A DNA stretch of 64,000 nt from Ornithinibacillus halotolerans (GCF_014637405.1 NZ_BMEY01000013.1:1-64000), one strand, 5' to 3'. Shown: positions 8,942 to 18,906, counted from the stretch's first letter. The notes: a model not told the origin generated them from the sequence alone. Made by a program: numbers and translations.

Positions 8942-9529
8942 TTATTCCTTGACGTATTGTTCATAATCAGCCTGATAATTTATATTCAGGAAGGCCCTAT
9001 CATAATCCATTTCTACAAATCTCACATTAGCTTTTGAAAATAATTGCTTAGGAGATAATGCTTTCTGGTCTAATTGATCTTTAATTTTACTTTTTAATGA
9101 TTGATGAAAGATAGAAGTAATTGGTTGCATTTTTCCTTTAACAACTGGAATAATTGCATCAACTCCATTTTCAAAATGGTTTAAAAGGGAATGATAAACG
9201 GATGTCTCTATAAAAGGTACATCAATTGGTGATACTAGATATAATTCAGCATCCAAATGGTCCATCCCAGAATAAATACCTGCAAGTGGACCAAGTCCTG
9301 CATAATTATCTACGTCCGTTATGATGCTTAAAAATGGTTTTGTTTCTTGAAATCGGTGGATTAGCTCATCATTCGTTACAAGTACCATTGAATCTACTAT
9401 TGGCTTCATTGCATTAATGGCATAATGATAGAATGGTAGACCAGCTCGTTCTACAAATGCTTTCTGCTCACCAAATCGTCTCGACCTTCCTCCCGCTAAT
9501 ATAATTCCCCCAATTGAATTTTTATTCAT
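8942..9529 (-). CDS. mobA: Molybdenum cofactor guanylyltransferase MobA
   Basis: 195-aa nucleotidyltransferase that attaches GMP to molybdopterin, giving the guanine dinucleotide form needed by FdhF-type enzymes. The LAGGRSRRFGEQKA motif (residues 11-24) binds GTP, and SPIDVPF carries the metal-binding Asp. The ATG at 9529 overlaps the mobB stop as ATGA and follows GGAGGTAG, so translation is coupled to mobB; longer in-frame readings lack this support. Its presence fits the bis-MGD oxidoreductase encoded in the same operon. Confidence 0.95.
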   Translation of the reverse strand: MNKNSIGGIILAGGRSRRFGEQKAFVERAGLPFYHYAINAMKPIVDSMVLVTNDELIHRFQETKPFLSIITDVDNYAGLGPLAGIYSGMDHLDAELYLVSPIDVPFIETSVYHSLLNHFENGVDAIIPVVKGKMQPITSIFHQSLKSKIKDQLDQKALSPKQLFSKANVRFVEMDYDRAFLNINYQADYEQYVKE

Positions 9530-10029
9530 ATTTTCCCTACCTCCAGCATGTGACCTAACCAATCACAAACTTGTATGGAATCACTTTTATCAAATATTGG
9601 AATATCATTTCGTTCAATATGTAATTTTTTATTCGTTACAACAGCAATAATAGAAGTTATATCCTCTAATAATCGCATATCCTTTTCATCTTTTAACAAT
9701 ACAATCTTAGGGTATTCAAGTTTTTTAAACCCTTCTAAAAACAATACCTCAACTTTAAGAGTTTGATAGATTGTTAGTATATCTTCTATATTCCATTGTT
9801 CTAAATGTGAAAGTTGTAGTCTATTTTCACCTATCACACCCGCAATAAGTGAGCCTGCTCTTTGGTGTTTTTCACTATCTGTATTCTCAATTCCAACAGG
9901 TGCACCACCATGTCCATGGTTTTTTAATGATGCAACTTTTACACCTTTATTAGAGAAATAGTTAATTAAATCTTGAGTTAACGTAGTCTTTCCACTATTT
10001 TTGTACCCTACTATTTGGACAATCTTCAT
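9526..10029 (-). CDS. mobB: Molybdopterin-guanine dinucleotide biosynthesis protein MobB
   Basis: 167-aa P-loop protein. GYKNSGKTTL (residues 8-17) is the Walker A motif and LFLEGFKKLEYPKIVL is the typical Walker B/guanine region of MobB, an accessory GTP-binding partner of MobA. ATG at 10029 lies one base after the moaD stop, with GGAGG inside the end of moaD. Its stop overlaps the mobA start. Confidence 0.93.
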   Translation of the reverse strand: MKIVQIVGYKNSGKTTLTQDLINYFSNKGVKVASLKNHGHGGAPVGIENTDSEKHQRAGSLIAGVIGENRLQLSHLEQWNIEDILTIYQTLKVEVLFLEGFKKLEYPKIVLLKDEKDMRLLEDITSIIAVVTNKKLHIERNDIPIFDKSDSIQVCDWLGHMLEVGKI

Positions 10030-10030
10030 A

Positions 10031-10264
10031 TTATCCTCCACTAACAGGTGGAATTAACGCTACTATATCTCCAGACGTAATGAGATCGTCCGGTAATGCA
10101 TATTCCTCATTAATGGCTGTCATCACTTGATCTACTTGGGGTATATTATACTTCGATTTCAATTTCTCTTTTAATTCAGTTACAGTAAGTTCAGAAGCGT
10201 CGACTTGAATACGCTCTTTCCCAACTACCTCTTGAAGTTGTGCAAATAATAGAACAGTAATCAT
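10031..10264 (-). CDS. moaD: Molybdopterin synthase small subunit MoaD
   Basis: 77-aa ubiquitin-fold sulfur carrier ending in PPVSGG; the C-terminal Gly-Gly is adenylated by MoeB and turned into a thiocarboxylate. The start ATG overlaps the moaE stop by one base (TAATG) and uses the GGAGGG in the end of moaE. With MoaE it forms the molybdopterin synthase. Confidence 0.94.
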   Translation of the reverse strand: MITVLLFAQLQEVVGKERIQVDASELTVTELKEKLKSKYNIPQVDQVMTAINEEYALPDDLITSGDIVALIPPVSGG

Positions 10265-10737
10265 TAGTTACCCTCCTTTATAATTGGTGGTTCACCACTA
10301 GGATAATTTACTTTTTCTAGTTGATCACCTATCCAAGTTTCTCCATCTTCCCAATGTTCTTTTTTCCATATTGGTACTATTTGTTTAATTCGTTCGATTG
10401 CATATTCGTTTGCTTCATAAGCTGCTTTGCGGTGTGGAGAAGAAATTGCAATTGCTACAGCAATTTCGGATATATCAAGTCGTCCAACCCGGTGAGTTAT
10501 TGCTACTTCTGTATTTTCCCATTGTTCTTTTATTTCTTTCCCAATTTGTGCCAGCATTTTTATTGCCATCGGTTTGTATGCTTGATATTCCAAGTAAATT
10601 GTTTTTCGACCGTTTGTCCATTCTCGAACCGTACCTAGGAAAGTAGTGATTGCACCTGCTTCCCTTCTTGTAACCTTTTTTATGATCTCCTCTACTTGGA
10701 TAGGCTCATCAACAATTTCAAACATTGACTTAAACAT
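10264..10737 (-). CDS. moaE: Molybdopterin synthase catalytic subunit MoaE
   Basis: 157-aa catalytic subunit that transfers two sulfurs from MoaD onto cyclic pyranopterin monophosphate. Conserved parts are GAITTFLGTVREWTNG, LEYQAYKPMA, ITHRVGRLDI, and the active-site stretch VPIWKKEHWEDGETWIG. AGAAGGAG lies eight bases before ATG 10737, within the last codons of moeA, so the two genes overlap by eight bases. Confidence 0.95.
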   Translation of the reverse strand: MFKSMFEIVDEPIQVEEIIKKVTRREAGAITTFLGTVREWTNGRKTIYLEYQAYKPMAIKMLAQIGKEIKEQWENTEVAITHRVGRLDISEIAVAIAISSPHRKAAYEANEYAIERIKQIVPIWKKEHWEDGETWIGDQLEKVNYPSGEPPIIKEGN

Positions 10738-12040
10738 GGCGCATACTCCTTCTAGTATTTATATCACTTTCAACAAAACCATCCAATGTTGTTCCCTCTT
10801 GATCTTCAAGGAGAATAACAGATACTTCCATACCTTTTTCATAACCCCTTGTTCCACCAGGAAGTTGGATTAATATATCCGCATGTCCAAGTGAAGATAC
10901 AACGTTTGATTTATCAAGCCCAATTGGACTTGCAACTAATCGACCGTTTTCATATCCTAAATACCCACGAACAAATCGGTCAAATGGGTTTGCCTTTGTA
11001 AAGTCCTTTCCTAAAATAGCAATTTCTTTCTTAAGAAAAGATTTTTCCACAAATAAATACTCCCGAATGGTTGGTCTAGTAAATAATTCAAATCCAACAT
11101 AGCAAGCTGAAGGATTACCAGATAAACCGAATAGTATCTTCCCATCTAGTTCTGCAACAGTTGTTACGCTACCAGGTCGCATAGCAATTTTATTAAATAG
11201 AACATTTGCACCAAGTTTTTCATAAATATCTGGTAGATAGTCATAGTCCCCAACCGAAACTCCACCTGTAGTAATTAAGAAATCAACCTTTTCCAGTGCC
11301 TCTTTGACTTGATAAAAACATGTTTCAAAATCATCACTAAACTGGCCAAAATAAATTGGTTCCCCACCTGCACGCTTTACTTGGGCTTGCACCATATATG
11401 CATTACTATTTCGAATTTTTCCAGGTTCAAGGGGCTGATCTACTTCTAGTAACTCACTGCCAGTTGCAATTATACCAATTTTAGGTTTTGAACTAACTGG
11501 TACATTTTTATACCCAAATGTTGCAAGAAGCGCAACAATCCCAGGATTGATATATGTTCCTTTTGTAGCAAGTACAGTTCCTTTTTTCGTATCCTCACCT
11601 GTAAAAGATATATTCTCTCCAACTTTTGATTTTCTTTTTAAATCAAAGTATGGTTTTCCGTCTTTTGTATATTCATTTGCTAACTCTAACATAACGACAG
11701 CATTACATGATTCTGGAATTTGTGCACCTGTCATAATACGCACCGCTTGGTTTTTTCCAACTGGTTCATTAAATACACTACCCGCTCCAATCTCACCTAT
11801 TACTTCAAACGAAACTGGATTATTCCGATTTGCATTTACCGTGTCTTCTGCACGAATGGCAAATCCATCATATGGTGAACGGTCAAAAAAAGGCACATCA
11901 TGATCAGCGATTAAATCTTGACCAAGAAAATGCCCATAGGAATCTTCTAGTGGCACATATTCTATACGGCCATGCTTAGAAAACGCCATTATTCTTTTCA
12001 TTGCTTCGACTACTTTTATTGGTTTCCTTTTTTCAACCAT
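10730..12040 (-). CDS. moeA: Molybdopterin molybdenumtransferase MoeA
   Basis: 436-aa enzyme that inserts molybdate into adenylylated molybdopterin. The DRSPYDGFAIRAED N-terminal motif, MTGAQIPE, IITTGGVSVGDYDY-type GGVSVGD loop and GLSGNP are all present, in the MoeA order. GGGGAGTG precedes the ATG. It lies 11 bases after moeB. The normal length and intact motifs suggest a working enzyme. Confidence 0.96.
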   Translation of the reverse strand: MVEKRKPIKVVEAMKRIMAFSKHGRIEYVPLEDSYGHFLGQDLIADHDVPFFDRSPYDGFAIRAEDTVNANRNNPVSFEVIGEIGAGSVFNEPVGKNQAVRIMTGAQIPESCNAVVMLELANEYTKDGKPYFDLKRKSKVGENISFTGEDTKKGTVLATKGTYINPGIVALLATFGYKNVPVSSKPKIGIIATGSELLEVDQPLEPGKIRNSNAYMVQAQVKRAGGEPIYFGQFSDDFETCFYQVKEALEKVDFLITTGGVSVGDYDYLPDIYEKLGANVLFNKIAMRPGSVTTVAELDGKILFGLSGNPSACYVGFELFTRPTIREYLFVEKSFLKKEIAILGKDFTKANPFDRFVRGYLGYENGRLVASPIGLDKSNVVSSLGHADILIQLPGGTRGYEKGMEVSVILLEDQEGTTLDGFVESDINTRRSMRHV

Positions 12041-12051
12041 GATGCACTCCC

Positions 12052-13065
12052 CTAACCAACTAATTGATAATATATATTTCTAGCTTTTTCAGTTGAATCT
12101 GTACCATGAATTAATACTCTACCATCTCGAAAGATGACAATACGGTATTCATCATAATTTAAGGATATCAAAAATTCATTTTGGTTCACTATACCAATAT
12201 TACTAAGTTGCTTAGCTAATTCACCTAAGTGGATTTCTCGTTTTGCTCTTATTTGTACAGTATTACGACCACATAACACTTCCATTTTTGTTTGTGCATC
12301 ATAAGTAAGTTTGGGGTATACTGGATTTTCTCCACACGTTAAACAAGTATCTTTTTTTGAACGATTGATATTTACTGAATGATAAAGATTATTCCATAAA
12401 TCAAAGGTGACAAGCTTATTTCGCAATGAGCTATAATCCTCAACTAAGATTTTTAAAGCTTCTACCTGTTGGTGTGCTACTACCATTTGAACAGTAGGGG
12501 CAATAATTCCCACTGAATCACAAGTTGCTCCTGTAACCGGTGCTGCATTAAGTAAACAATTTAAACACGGTGTTGTTCCTGGTAAGATCGTATAACTCAT
12601 CCCTGTGCTACCAACACAGGATCCAAATATCCAAGGAATATTATATTTATGAATTAGATCATTCATAATAAATCGTATATCAAAATTATCTGTTGCATCA
12701 ATTACTAAATCGACATCTACCAACAGAGGAACTAAATTTGTACTAGTTCCATCCATAACAAAACTTTCAATCTCAACAGAGGAATTAATTTTTTGCAAAT
12801 GAACCTTTGCTGCCACAGCTTTTGGTAATTGATCAAGACAATCTTGTTCCGTAAATAGTTGTTGTCTTTGAAGGTTACTAGATTCAACATAATCTCTGTC
12901 TATAATCGTAAGTTTCCCAATGCCTGCACGTACTAAACTTTCTGCATTTGCCGTCCCTAATGCCCCACAACCAATAATAAGGACGTGTTTATTTTTTATT
13001 AACTTCTGACCATCCTTACCTATTGGTTTAAAAAGTTCCTGCCTTGAATATCTATCTTTCATCAT
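12052..13065 (-). CDS. moeB: MoeB/ThiF-family adenylyltransferase
   Basis: 337-aa E1-like enzyme that adenylates the C-terminal glycine of a sulfur carrier. ATP-binding GCGALGTANAESLVRAG follows the conserved RYSRQ start; the DRDYVESSNLQRQ loop and two zinc CxxC pairs (CLNC and CLTC) are visible. The C-terminal 70 residues form the extra small domain seen in Bacillus ThiF/MoeB proteins. Its place between moaA and moeA, two genes from moaD, indicates service to MoaD; use with ThiS cannot be excluded. SD GAGAGGG lies before ATG 13065. Confidence 0.92.
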   Translation of the reverse strand: MMKDRYSRQELFKPIGKDGQKLIKNKHVLIIGCGALGTANAESLVRAGIGKLTIIDRDYVESSNLQRQQLFTEQDCLDQLPKAVAAKVHLQKINSSVEIESFVMDGTSTNLVPLLVDVDLVIDATDNFDIRFIMNDLIHKYNIPWIFGSCVGSTGMSYTILPGTTPCLNCLLNAAPVTGATCDSVGIIAPTVQMVVAHQQVEALKILVEDYSSLRNKLVTFDLWNNLYHSVNINRSKKDTCLTCGENPVYPKLTYDAQTKMEVLCGRNTVQIRAKREIHLGELAKQLSNIGIVNQNEFLISLNYDEYRIVIFRDGRVLIHGTDSTEKARNIYYQLVG

Positions 13066-13091
13066 GCTTATCCCTCTCTAAAATAAAGTAG

Positions 13092-14099
13092 CTAGCCACC
13101 GATATAAGACATTTCAATTCTATCTTTATTTTTTGCTGATTCTTCTGTTCTTTCAGCCGAGTAACGATCAGTACGCTGATTCCAAATAGTAATAATTTGC
13201 TTTTCTAATTCCTCATCACTTTTACCTGTCCTTAGAAAATCTTTAAAATCAAAACCCTTCGCAGCAAACAAACATGTGTATAGTTTACCGTCTGCGGCAA
13301 TGCGCGCCCGTGTGCAAGTTGAACAGAATGATTCAGAGACAGATGTAATAAAGCCTACCTCAGTATTCGAGCCCACATAACGATATCGTTTAGCTACTTC
13401 TCCAATATAATCAGGATCAACTTGTTCCAATTTAAAATGACTCGATAATTGATCAAAGATCTGTTTCTTTGTCACTACTTTACTGAAGTCCCAGCCATTT
13501 GTTTTTCCTACATCCATAAATTCTATAAAGCGTAATGTAATTCCTTTTTCTTTAAAAAACTTCGCCATCGGTACAATTTCATGTTCGTTCATACCTTTTT
13601 TAACTACCATATTTACTTTAACATGTAATCCCACTTCTTGGGCTTTATCAATCCCTCTAAGAACTCGTTCTGTTGAAATGCCACTGTCATTAATAGATTG
13701 AAAGAGTTTATTATCTAATGCATCTAAACTAACATTAATTCGTTTTAAACCAGCTCCTTTTAATTCTCCAGCTAGCTTTTCCAAAAGAGTCGCGTTTGTT
13801 GTTAAGCCAATGTCCTCTAATCCTTCAATTGCAGATAATTTACTTATTAATTCTGGTAAACCTCTTCTAAGTAAAGGCTCACCGCCCGTTAATCGTATTT
13901 TTTTTACACCTAATTTCACAAAACTAGTTGCTAATCTTTCAATCTCTTCAAAAGATAATAATTGTGACTTAGGTAAGAATGGATAATCCTTTCCAAAAAT
14001 CTCTTTTGGCATACAATATGTACATCGAAAATTACATCGATCTGTTACAGAGATCCGCAAATCTTGTAAGGGTCGACCAAATTTATCTGTTATCCTCAT
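13092..14099 (-). CDS. moaA: GTP 3',8-cyclase MoaA
   Basis: 335-aa radical-SAM enzyme, first step of Moco synthesis from GTP. The N-terminal cluster ligands C22, C26 and C29 lie in CNFRCTYC; the second 4Fe-4S cluster uses [10 protein letters not shown] and a later Cys in KLYTC. The C-terminal Gly-Gly (SYIGG), needed for GTP turnover in the family, is present. The start at 14099 has AAAGGAGG in front; an earlier in-frame ATG at 14132 does not. A strong hairpin lies between fdhD and this gene. Confidence 0.96.
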   Translation of the reverse strand: MRITDKFGRPLQDLRISVTDRCNFRCTYCMPKEIFGKDYPFLPKSQLLSFEEIERLATSFVKLGVKKIRLTGGEPLLRRGLPELISKLSAIEGLEDIGLTTNATLLEKLAGELKGAGLKRINVSLDALDNKLFQSINDSGISTERVLRGIDKAQEVGLHVKVNMVVKKGMNEHEIVPMAKFFKEKGITLRFIEFMDVGKTNGWDFSKVVTKKQIFDQLSSHFKLEQVDPDYIGEVAKRYRYVGSNTEVGFITSVSESFCSTCTRARIAADGKLYTCLFAAKGFDFKDFLRTGKSDEELEKQIITIWNQRTDRYSAERTEESAKNKDRIEMSYIGG

Positions 14100-14142
14100 G
14101 AACGAAAGGCCTCCTTTAATTATGCTTAACAACCAATCTATG

Positions 14143-14177
14143 ATTAGGAGCTGTATTCTATTCTAAATACAGCTCCT
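14143..14177. terminator. Hairpin between fdhD and moaA without a T tract
   Basis: About 15-bp stem TAGGAGCTGTATT (from 14143) with AATACAGCTCCTA (to 14177). Neither strand has a following T run, so it may be a weak attenuator, an RNA-stability or processing hairpin rather than a true terminator. It would divide the operon into an oxidoreductase part and a cofactor part. Confidence 0.55.
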
Positions 14178-14182
14178 AACAT

Positions 14183-14995
14183 TTAATTTGAACAAGATTC
14201 TTTATTCAATTCTAAAATGCGTTCCGGATGTGTATAAACATTCATTTTAGTTTCTCTAGCAAAACCAATGACAGTAATACCAAGATCTTCTGCTAGATTA
14301 AGAGCTAAGTTGGTAGGAGCTGACTTTGAGAGTATGATTCCAACCCCAATTTTAGAGATTTTTAATAATACTTCAGATGAGATACGGCCACTAAATACAA
14401 TTAATTTATCCTTTAATGATATTTTTTGTTTAAGAACTGTGCCATATATTTTATCTAAAGCATTATGTCTACCAATATCTGTCCTTACTTCGAGTAAACC
14501 TTCTGGTGTTGCTAGACCTGCATTATGCACTCCACCAGTTCTTCTAAATTGTTCTGATCTAATTTGAAGTTCTTGCATTAAATTATAGCATTGTTCGACA
14601 GCAATAGGTAATTGACTTGTAATAGTTTTAGCTGTTTTCACATCACTTTTAAAGTAAAATTGTCTACTCTTACCACAACAGGAACCAATAAAACGTTTAG
14701 AATGATCTAAATCATGAATATCAACTTCTCTGTACAAGTCTATATATGCAAAACCTGTACTTTCATCCATTGATAAATTCCGAATCTCTTCGTAAAATCG
14801 AATGATACCTTCTGAAGCAAGAAATCCTATTAGTAGCTCTTCCATATTAGTAGGTGAACATACCATCGTTGCAAATTCTTGACCGTTTAATAGAACCGTT
14901 AGTGGAAATTCTTCAACGATTTCCTCTTCTACACGAACTGCATCCTTCCCATTAAACCGGATAAATTCAAATAATCCAGTATTAACCTCGTTCAT
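14183..14995 (-). CDS. fdhD: Formate dehydrogenase accessory sulfurtransferase FdhD
   Basis: 270-aa FdhD, which moves sulfur from a cysteine desulfurase to the bis-MGD cofactor before it is inserted into formate-dehydrogenase-type enzymes. The reactive cysteines C106 and C107 sit in GSCCGKS; TGGVHNAGLA, DIGRHNALDKI and the IVFSGRIS and GVGIILSKSAPT segments are family hallmarks. SD GAAGGTGAG lies before ATG 14995. It follows the oxidoreductase gene by 11 bases, so it probably serves that enzyme. Confidence 0.95.
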   Translation of the reverse strand: MNEVNTGLFEFIRFNGKDAVRVEEEIVEEFPLTVLLNGQEFATMVCSPTNMEELLIGFLASEGIIRFYEEIRNLSMDESTGFAYIDLYREVDIHDLDHSKRFIGSCCGKSRQFYFKSDVKTAKTITSQLPIAVEQCYNLMQELQIRSEQFRRTGGVHNAGLATPEGLLEVRTDIGRHNALDKIYGTVLKQKISLKDKLIVFSGRISSEVLLKISKIGVGIILSKSAPTNLALNLAEDLGITVIGFARETKMNVYTHPERILELNKESCSN

Positions 14996-15006
14996 AATCT
15001 CACCTT

Positions 15007-17358
15007 CTATTGTGGTTCCATTTCCAATTCTTCCACACGTTTTTCTACATACTTTGTATCTTTGTGTGCGTAATATGTTTCCGCTTTCTCTACGATAACC
15101 GCGGTGTTATATTCAGGTATTCCGGCAAAGTCCTCATATACACCTTTAGGTATGAGCGAATTACCCTCTGGCCAGTGTACTTCTATGTTACCTGACTTTA
15201 TCGGTTCGAATTTAGCACGACCTGTAAACGAACCATACTGATTAAACACAACGATACTATCTCCTTCTTTAATATTAAGTTCACTAGCATCTTCTTCATT
15301 CATCAATAAATCATATCTATCTGCATCATTAAATGGATCCTTCTCACCATATATCATAGAGTTGAACTGTTTTCCACGCCTTGTTGTAACATAGAAATGA
15401 CCTTCAGGTTTACGTAACTCTGGAATTTCAACTGTAATTAGATTTCCTTTTCCATCTGGTGTTGGGCATATCCCGCCTTCACATAACCAAGCACCACCCC
15501 ATTGAAATACATCCCCGCGATTTTTCAAATGCTGGATTCCATCATAATTAGGTGCCGCTTTAGCAATCTCTTCACGTATTTCGGAAGCATCTTTGAAATC
15601 AATTAACTCTTTTTGTTCAGGTTTAACTCGTTTTGCTAAATCCACATAAACTTCCCATTCTGATCTCGCTTCTTCTATTCGTGGGCCCTTGATTTCTGGA
15701 GAAAAATATACCATTCTTTCTGTTGAAGTTGAGGTTCCACCACCAGGTTGCTCATATCTTGTCATAGCAGGTAGAACAACAACTGCTTCTTTTGCATCCA
15801 GTAAAGTCGAAGTATTGAAAATGATGTCTTGGTGCACGCGAATATCTATATTTTCCAGGCTAGTTTTTACGAAATCTGGGTCAGGCATTGTTTCTAAGAA
15901 ATTACCTCCAGACATATAATAAAGTTTCAATTTTCTCTCATGATCTTCAGGTAATAGAGCGTTCTCTAATGACACTCCTACAATATCTCCTTGCCATTTC
16001 GGTATTTCAAATCCCCAAATTTCTTCGACTCGTTTCCTATTTTTTTCGTCAAGTCCGCCACCTGGTAGTGAAAATGGATCGGCACCCATTTCACCTGAAC
16101 CTTGAACACCAGAATGTCCACGTATTGGCATTAAACCGCAATGTTCTCTTCCAAGGAATCCTCGTAATAAAGCTAAATTTGCTACTTGAGATATATTATC
16201 CGTCCCAAAGCGATGTTGTGTTAGTCCCATTGACCAAACAAATACAGCCGATTTTGATTTTGCCAACAACTCGGCCAACTCTAGCATTCTTTCTTTAGAA
16301 ATACCAGATGACTTTTCTAACTGCTCCCAGTTATAAGATAGTACTTTTTCTCTTAATTCTTCTAAACCATTGACATGTTCTTTAATGAACTGATGATCAA
16401 GTGCAGATCCAGGATTTTCTTCTTCCATTTCAAACCAATGTTTCATAATTCCATGCATAAATGCAATATCTCCGCCAATATTAACTTGATAAAAATCATC
16501 AGCTATTTTGGTTCCAAATAACGCAGATTCTGGAATGGAAGGAACCCAATATTTATCCATAGCAGGCTCATGATACGGATTAATGATAATAATTTTTGTT
16601 CCCTTCCGCTTGGCTGCATACATATATTTTGTAGATACAGGTTGGTTATTTGCAGCTACTGATCCCCAAAACACTAAAACATCTGTACCTATCCAATCTT
16701 TATAATTGCATGTAGATGCTCCAACCCCTACAGAACGAGAAAGAGCTGTTTTCGAAGGTGAGTGACATATACGTGAAGCATTATCAATATTGTTTACGCC
16801 TAGATATCTAGAAACCTTTGCTAATGTGTAATAAACCTCGTTCGTTATCCCTCTTGACGTAGTATAGAATGCAGTCTGTTTAGGCTGAATTGCCTTCATC
16901 TTATCTGCAATTGTGTCCATTGCCTCATCCCATGTAATTCTACTAAATTTTCTGTCACCTGGTCTTCTTATTAATGGGTAAGGAATTCTCCCAAGCCTTC
17001 TAAGCTCTGTACTGTCCATTTTACGCAACTCATCAATATCAGCATGTAGTATTTCTTCCTTTATCGGCCCCATTGTATTTAAACGTAAAACATTTAGTCT
17101 TGTCGTACACACATGGGGACCTGCTAATGTTTGATCCTTTAATCCAGATACTCCAAGGGCACAACCATCACAAACACCTTGCGTGAGAATTCTAGTAGCA
17201 TAAGGCAAGTTATCCTTATTTTCCCATACGACTTTCATCGTATCACGAATATGATGTGGTTTTATTTTACCCAAGCCAAATGGTACTTTACTAACCCATA
17301 ATTTAGGATCTGGCTTTTTTGGTAATTTAATAGGACCTGTATGTTTTGTGTTTCCCAA
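15007..17358 (-). CDS. FdhF/YdeP-family bis-MGD molybdopterin oxidoreductase
   Basis: About 783-aa molybdopterin oxidoreductase alpha subunit of the FdhF/YdeP subgroup. An early Cys motif CDGCALG with a further Cys 17 residues on could bind an Fe-S cluster. The cofactor-ligand segment NIDNASRICHSPSK carries Cys where E. coli FdhF has selenocysteine. VFWGSVAANNQP, WSMGLTQHRFG and the C-terminal molybdopterin-dinucleotide domain (LMNEEDASELNIKEGD) are present. TTG at 17358 is preferred: GGAGGGG lies six bases before it, downstream of the ATG at 17373. Formate is the likely substrate from fdhD and the transporter, but YdeP-type proteins are not all proven formate dehydrogenases. No beta or gamma subunit gene is adjacent. 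Confidence 0.88.
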   Translation of the reverse strand: MGNTKHTGPIKLPKKPDPKLWVSKVPFGLGKIKPHHIRDTMKVVWENKDNLPYATRILTQGVCDGCALGVSGLKDQTLAGPHVCTTRLNVLRLNTMGPIKEEILHADIDELRKMDSTELRRLGRIPYPLIRRPGDRKFSRITWDEAMDTIADKMKAIQPKQTAFYTTSRGITNEVYYTLAKVSRYLGVNNIDNASRICHSPSKTALSRSVGVGASTCNYKDWIGTDVLVFWGSVAANNQPVSTKYMYAAKRKGTKIIIINPYHEPAMDKYWVPSIPESALFGTKIADDFYQVNIGGDIAFMHGIMKHWFEMEEENPGSALDHQFIKEHVNGLEELREKVLSYNWEQLEKSSGISKERMLELAELLAKSKSAVFVWSMGLTQHRFGTDNISQVANLALLRGFLGREHCGLMPIRGHSGVQGSGEMGADPFSLPGGGLDEKNRKRVEEIWGFEIPKWQGDIVGVSLENALLPEDHERKLKLYYMSGGNFLETMPDPDFVKTSLENIDIRVHQDIIFNTSTLLDAKEAVVVLPAMTRYEQPGGGTSTSTERMVYFSPEIKGPRIEEARSEWEVYVDLAKRVKPEQKELIDFKDASEIREEIAKAAPNYDGIQHLKNRGDVFQWGGAWLCEGGICPTPDGKGNLITVEIPELRKPEGHFYVTTRRGKQFNSMIYGEKDPFNDADRYDLLMNEEDASELNIKEGDSIVVFNQYGSFTGRAKFEPIKSGNIEVHWPEGNSLIPKGVYEDFAGIPEYNTAVIVEKAETYYAHKDTKYVEKRVEELEMEPQ

Positions 17359-17439
17359 TCCATTCCCCTCCATGATCTAGTAATATACAGCATTAGGGTC
17401 TACCCGTTTAATAATGGCGACCCAAATGCATTTTATCTT

Positions 17440-18732
17440 TTATATTTCCTTCGTGGCAGCTGTAGCATGTTGTACTGCAAGCTTTCTTTGTTGTTCACCA
17501 CGTAATCTTTTAATATCAACTCGGATCCATAGAGATAATCCAAGTGCAACTGCAAACATGATTGTAAAGATCATCATTGTTAAAGTATAATTTCCAGTAT
17601 TATCATAGATTAATGACAATAGAATTGGACCAACTACCCCTGCCATAGCCCAAGCTGTTAGAATATAGCCATGAATTGCACCAAGCTGCTTCGTTCCAAA
17701 TAAATCTCCAATATAGGCAGGTATCGAAGAAAATCCTCCACCATAACAAGTTAATATTGCAAAAAGCAAGACTTGGAATAGTATCGGGTTTGAAGCAAAT
17801 GGTAGAATTGCAAAAGCAATTACTTGGATTAAAAAGAACGCAGTGTAAACATTCGGACGCCCTATATAATCACTCAATGAAGCCCAGCCAATTCTTCCAC
17901 CTCCATTGAACAATCCAAGTACACCAACCATGGCAGCAGCTGCAACCGCTGTCATTCCAGTGATTTCTTGAGCCATAGGTGAAGCTACCGCAAGAATAGC
18001 AATACCACAAGTTACATTAATGAATAACATGAACCAAAGCATCCAAAATCGTCTTGTTTTAATTGCTTCATTTGCAGTAAGCTGAGACAAATCAGGGCGA
18101 ATTTTAACTTTCGTTCTACCAGCCTCCTGTTTCACCACAAATCCTTTTGGAACCCAACCTTCAGGCGGCGGAGATAAATATTGTGCTGAAGCAGTCATAA
18201 CTAGAAAATAAATAGAACCAAGAATAAAAAAGGTATTAGAAATTCCCACTAAACCAATAAGTGCTTCAATCGCTGGACCACTAAGCATTGCTGCAAAACC
18301 GAATCCCATAATAGCAAGACCAGTTGCTAGTCCACGGCGATCTGGGAACCACTTTACTAGCGTTGAAACTGGAGATATGTACCCTATACCTAGGCCCATT
18401 CCACCAATTACTCCATAGAAAAGATACAATAATATTAATGATTCCAACATTGTAGCGATACCAGAGCCAGCCACTCCTATTCCAAAGAAAAGTGCCGCTA
18501 ACATACTAGACTTTCTGGGACCATTCTTCTCTACGAAACGTCCCATAAACGCTGCTGAAAAACCTAAGAAGAAAATTGCAATACTAAAGGCAGTTGATAC
18601 TTGTGTCTGAGTCCAACCATAGGTGTCAATCATTGGATTCGTAAAAACGCTCCATGCGTATGCCGAACCAATGGATAGATGCACGCCGAGTGCGGAAGCC
18701 GCAATCAGCCATCTGTTTTTTACCTTCTCCAT
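17440..18732 (-). CDS. OFA-family MFS transporter (oxalate/formate antiporter type)
   Basis: 430-aa permease with twelve membrane helices. The sequence has OFA-family features: the HLSIGSAYAWSVFTNPM first helix, WFPDRRGLATGLAIMGFG between helices 4 and 5, and GRIGWASLSDYIGR in the middle loop. The family exchanges or takes up oxalate, formate or other small monocarboxylates. ATG 18732 follows GGAGG by six bases. It is the first gene of the operon with the oxidoreductase and Moco genes, suggesting it supplies or exports the enzyme's substrate or product. A cre site lies in its predicted promoter. Confidence 0.88.
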   Translation of the reverse strand: MEKVKNRWLIAASALGVHLSIGSAYAWSVFTNPMIDTYGWTQTQVSTAFSIAIFFLGFSAAFMGRFVEKNGPRKSSMLAALFFGIGVAGSGIATMLESLILLYLFYGVIGGMGLGIGYISPVSTLVKWFPDRRGLATGLAIMGFGFAAMLSGPAIEALIGLVGISNTFFILGSIYFLVMTASAQYLSPPPEGWVPKGFVVKQEAGRTKVKIRPDLSQLTANEAIKTRRFWMLWFMLFINVTCGIAILAVASPMAQEITGMTAVAAAAMVGVLGLFNGGGRIGWASLSDYIGRPNVYTAFFLIQVIAFAILPFASNPILFQVLLFAILTCYGGGFSSIPAYIGDLFGTKQLGAIHGYILTAWAMAGVVGPILLSLIYDNTGNYTLTMMIFTIMFAVALGLSLWIRVDIKRLRGEQQRKLAVQHATAATKEI

Positions 18733-18763
18733 AAACATCCTCCTTGATTAATATATATTTAGA

Positions 18764-18786
18764 TTTCTAGTTAAATTAACTAGAAA
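18764..18786. promoter_or_regulatory. Perfect 11-bp inverted repeat upstream of the OFA gene
   Basis: Arms TTTCTAGTTAA and TTAACTAGAAA are separated by one base, 32 bases before the OFA start codon and close to its ribosome binding site. It could be an operator for the neighbouring XRE-cupin regulator or a site near a second promoter. The half-site TAGTTAA recurs upstream of the HMG-CoA lyase. Confidence 0.6.
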
Positions 18787-18906
18787 CTAAATTAAAAAGG
18801 AAAATTAAATGTTAGTTTCACAGAGATGATAGCAAATCTTAAAATGGACACCATGAATAAAGATAATTGTCTGTTAATTCTAATTTTTTATATAATTATG
18901 TCCCAT

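Noticed and set aside
14100-14182. Moco riboswitch upstream of moaA
   Set aside because: The 83-base gap is too short for the known Moco RNA and contains only one simple hairpin.
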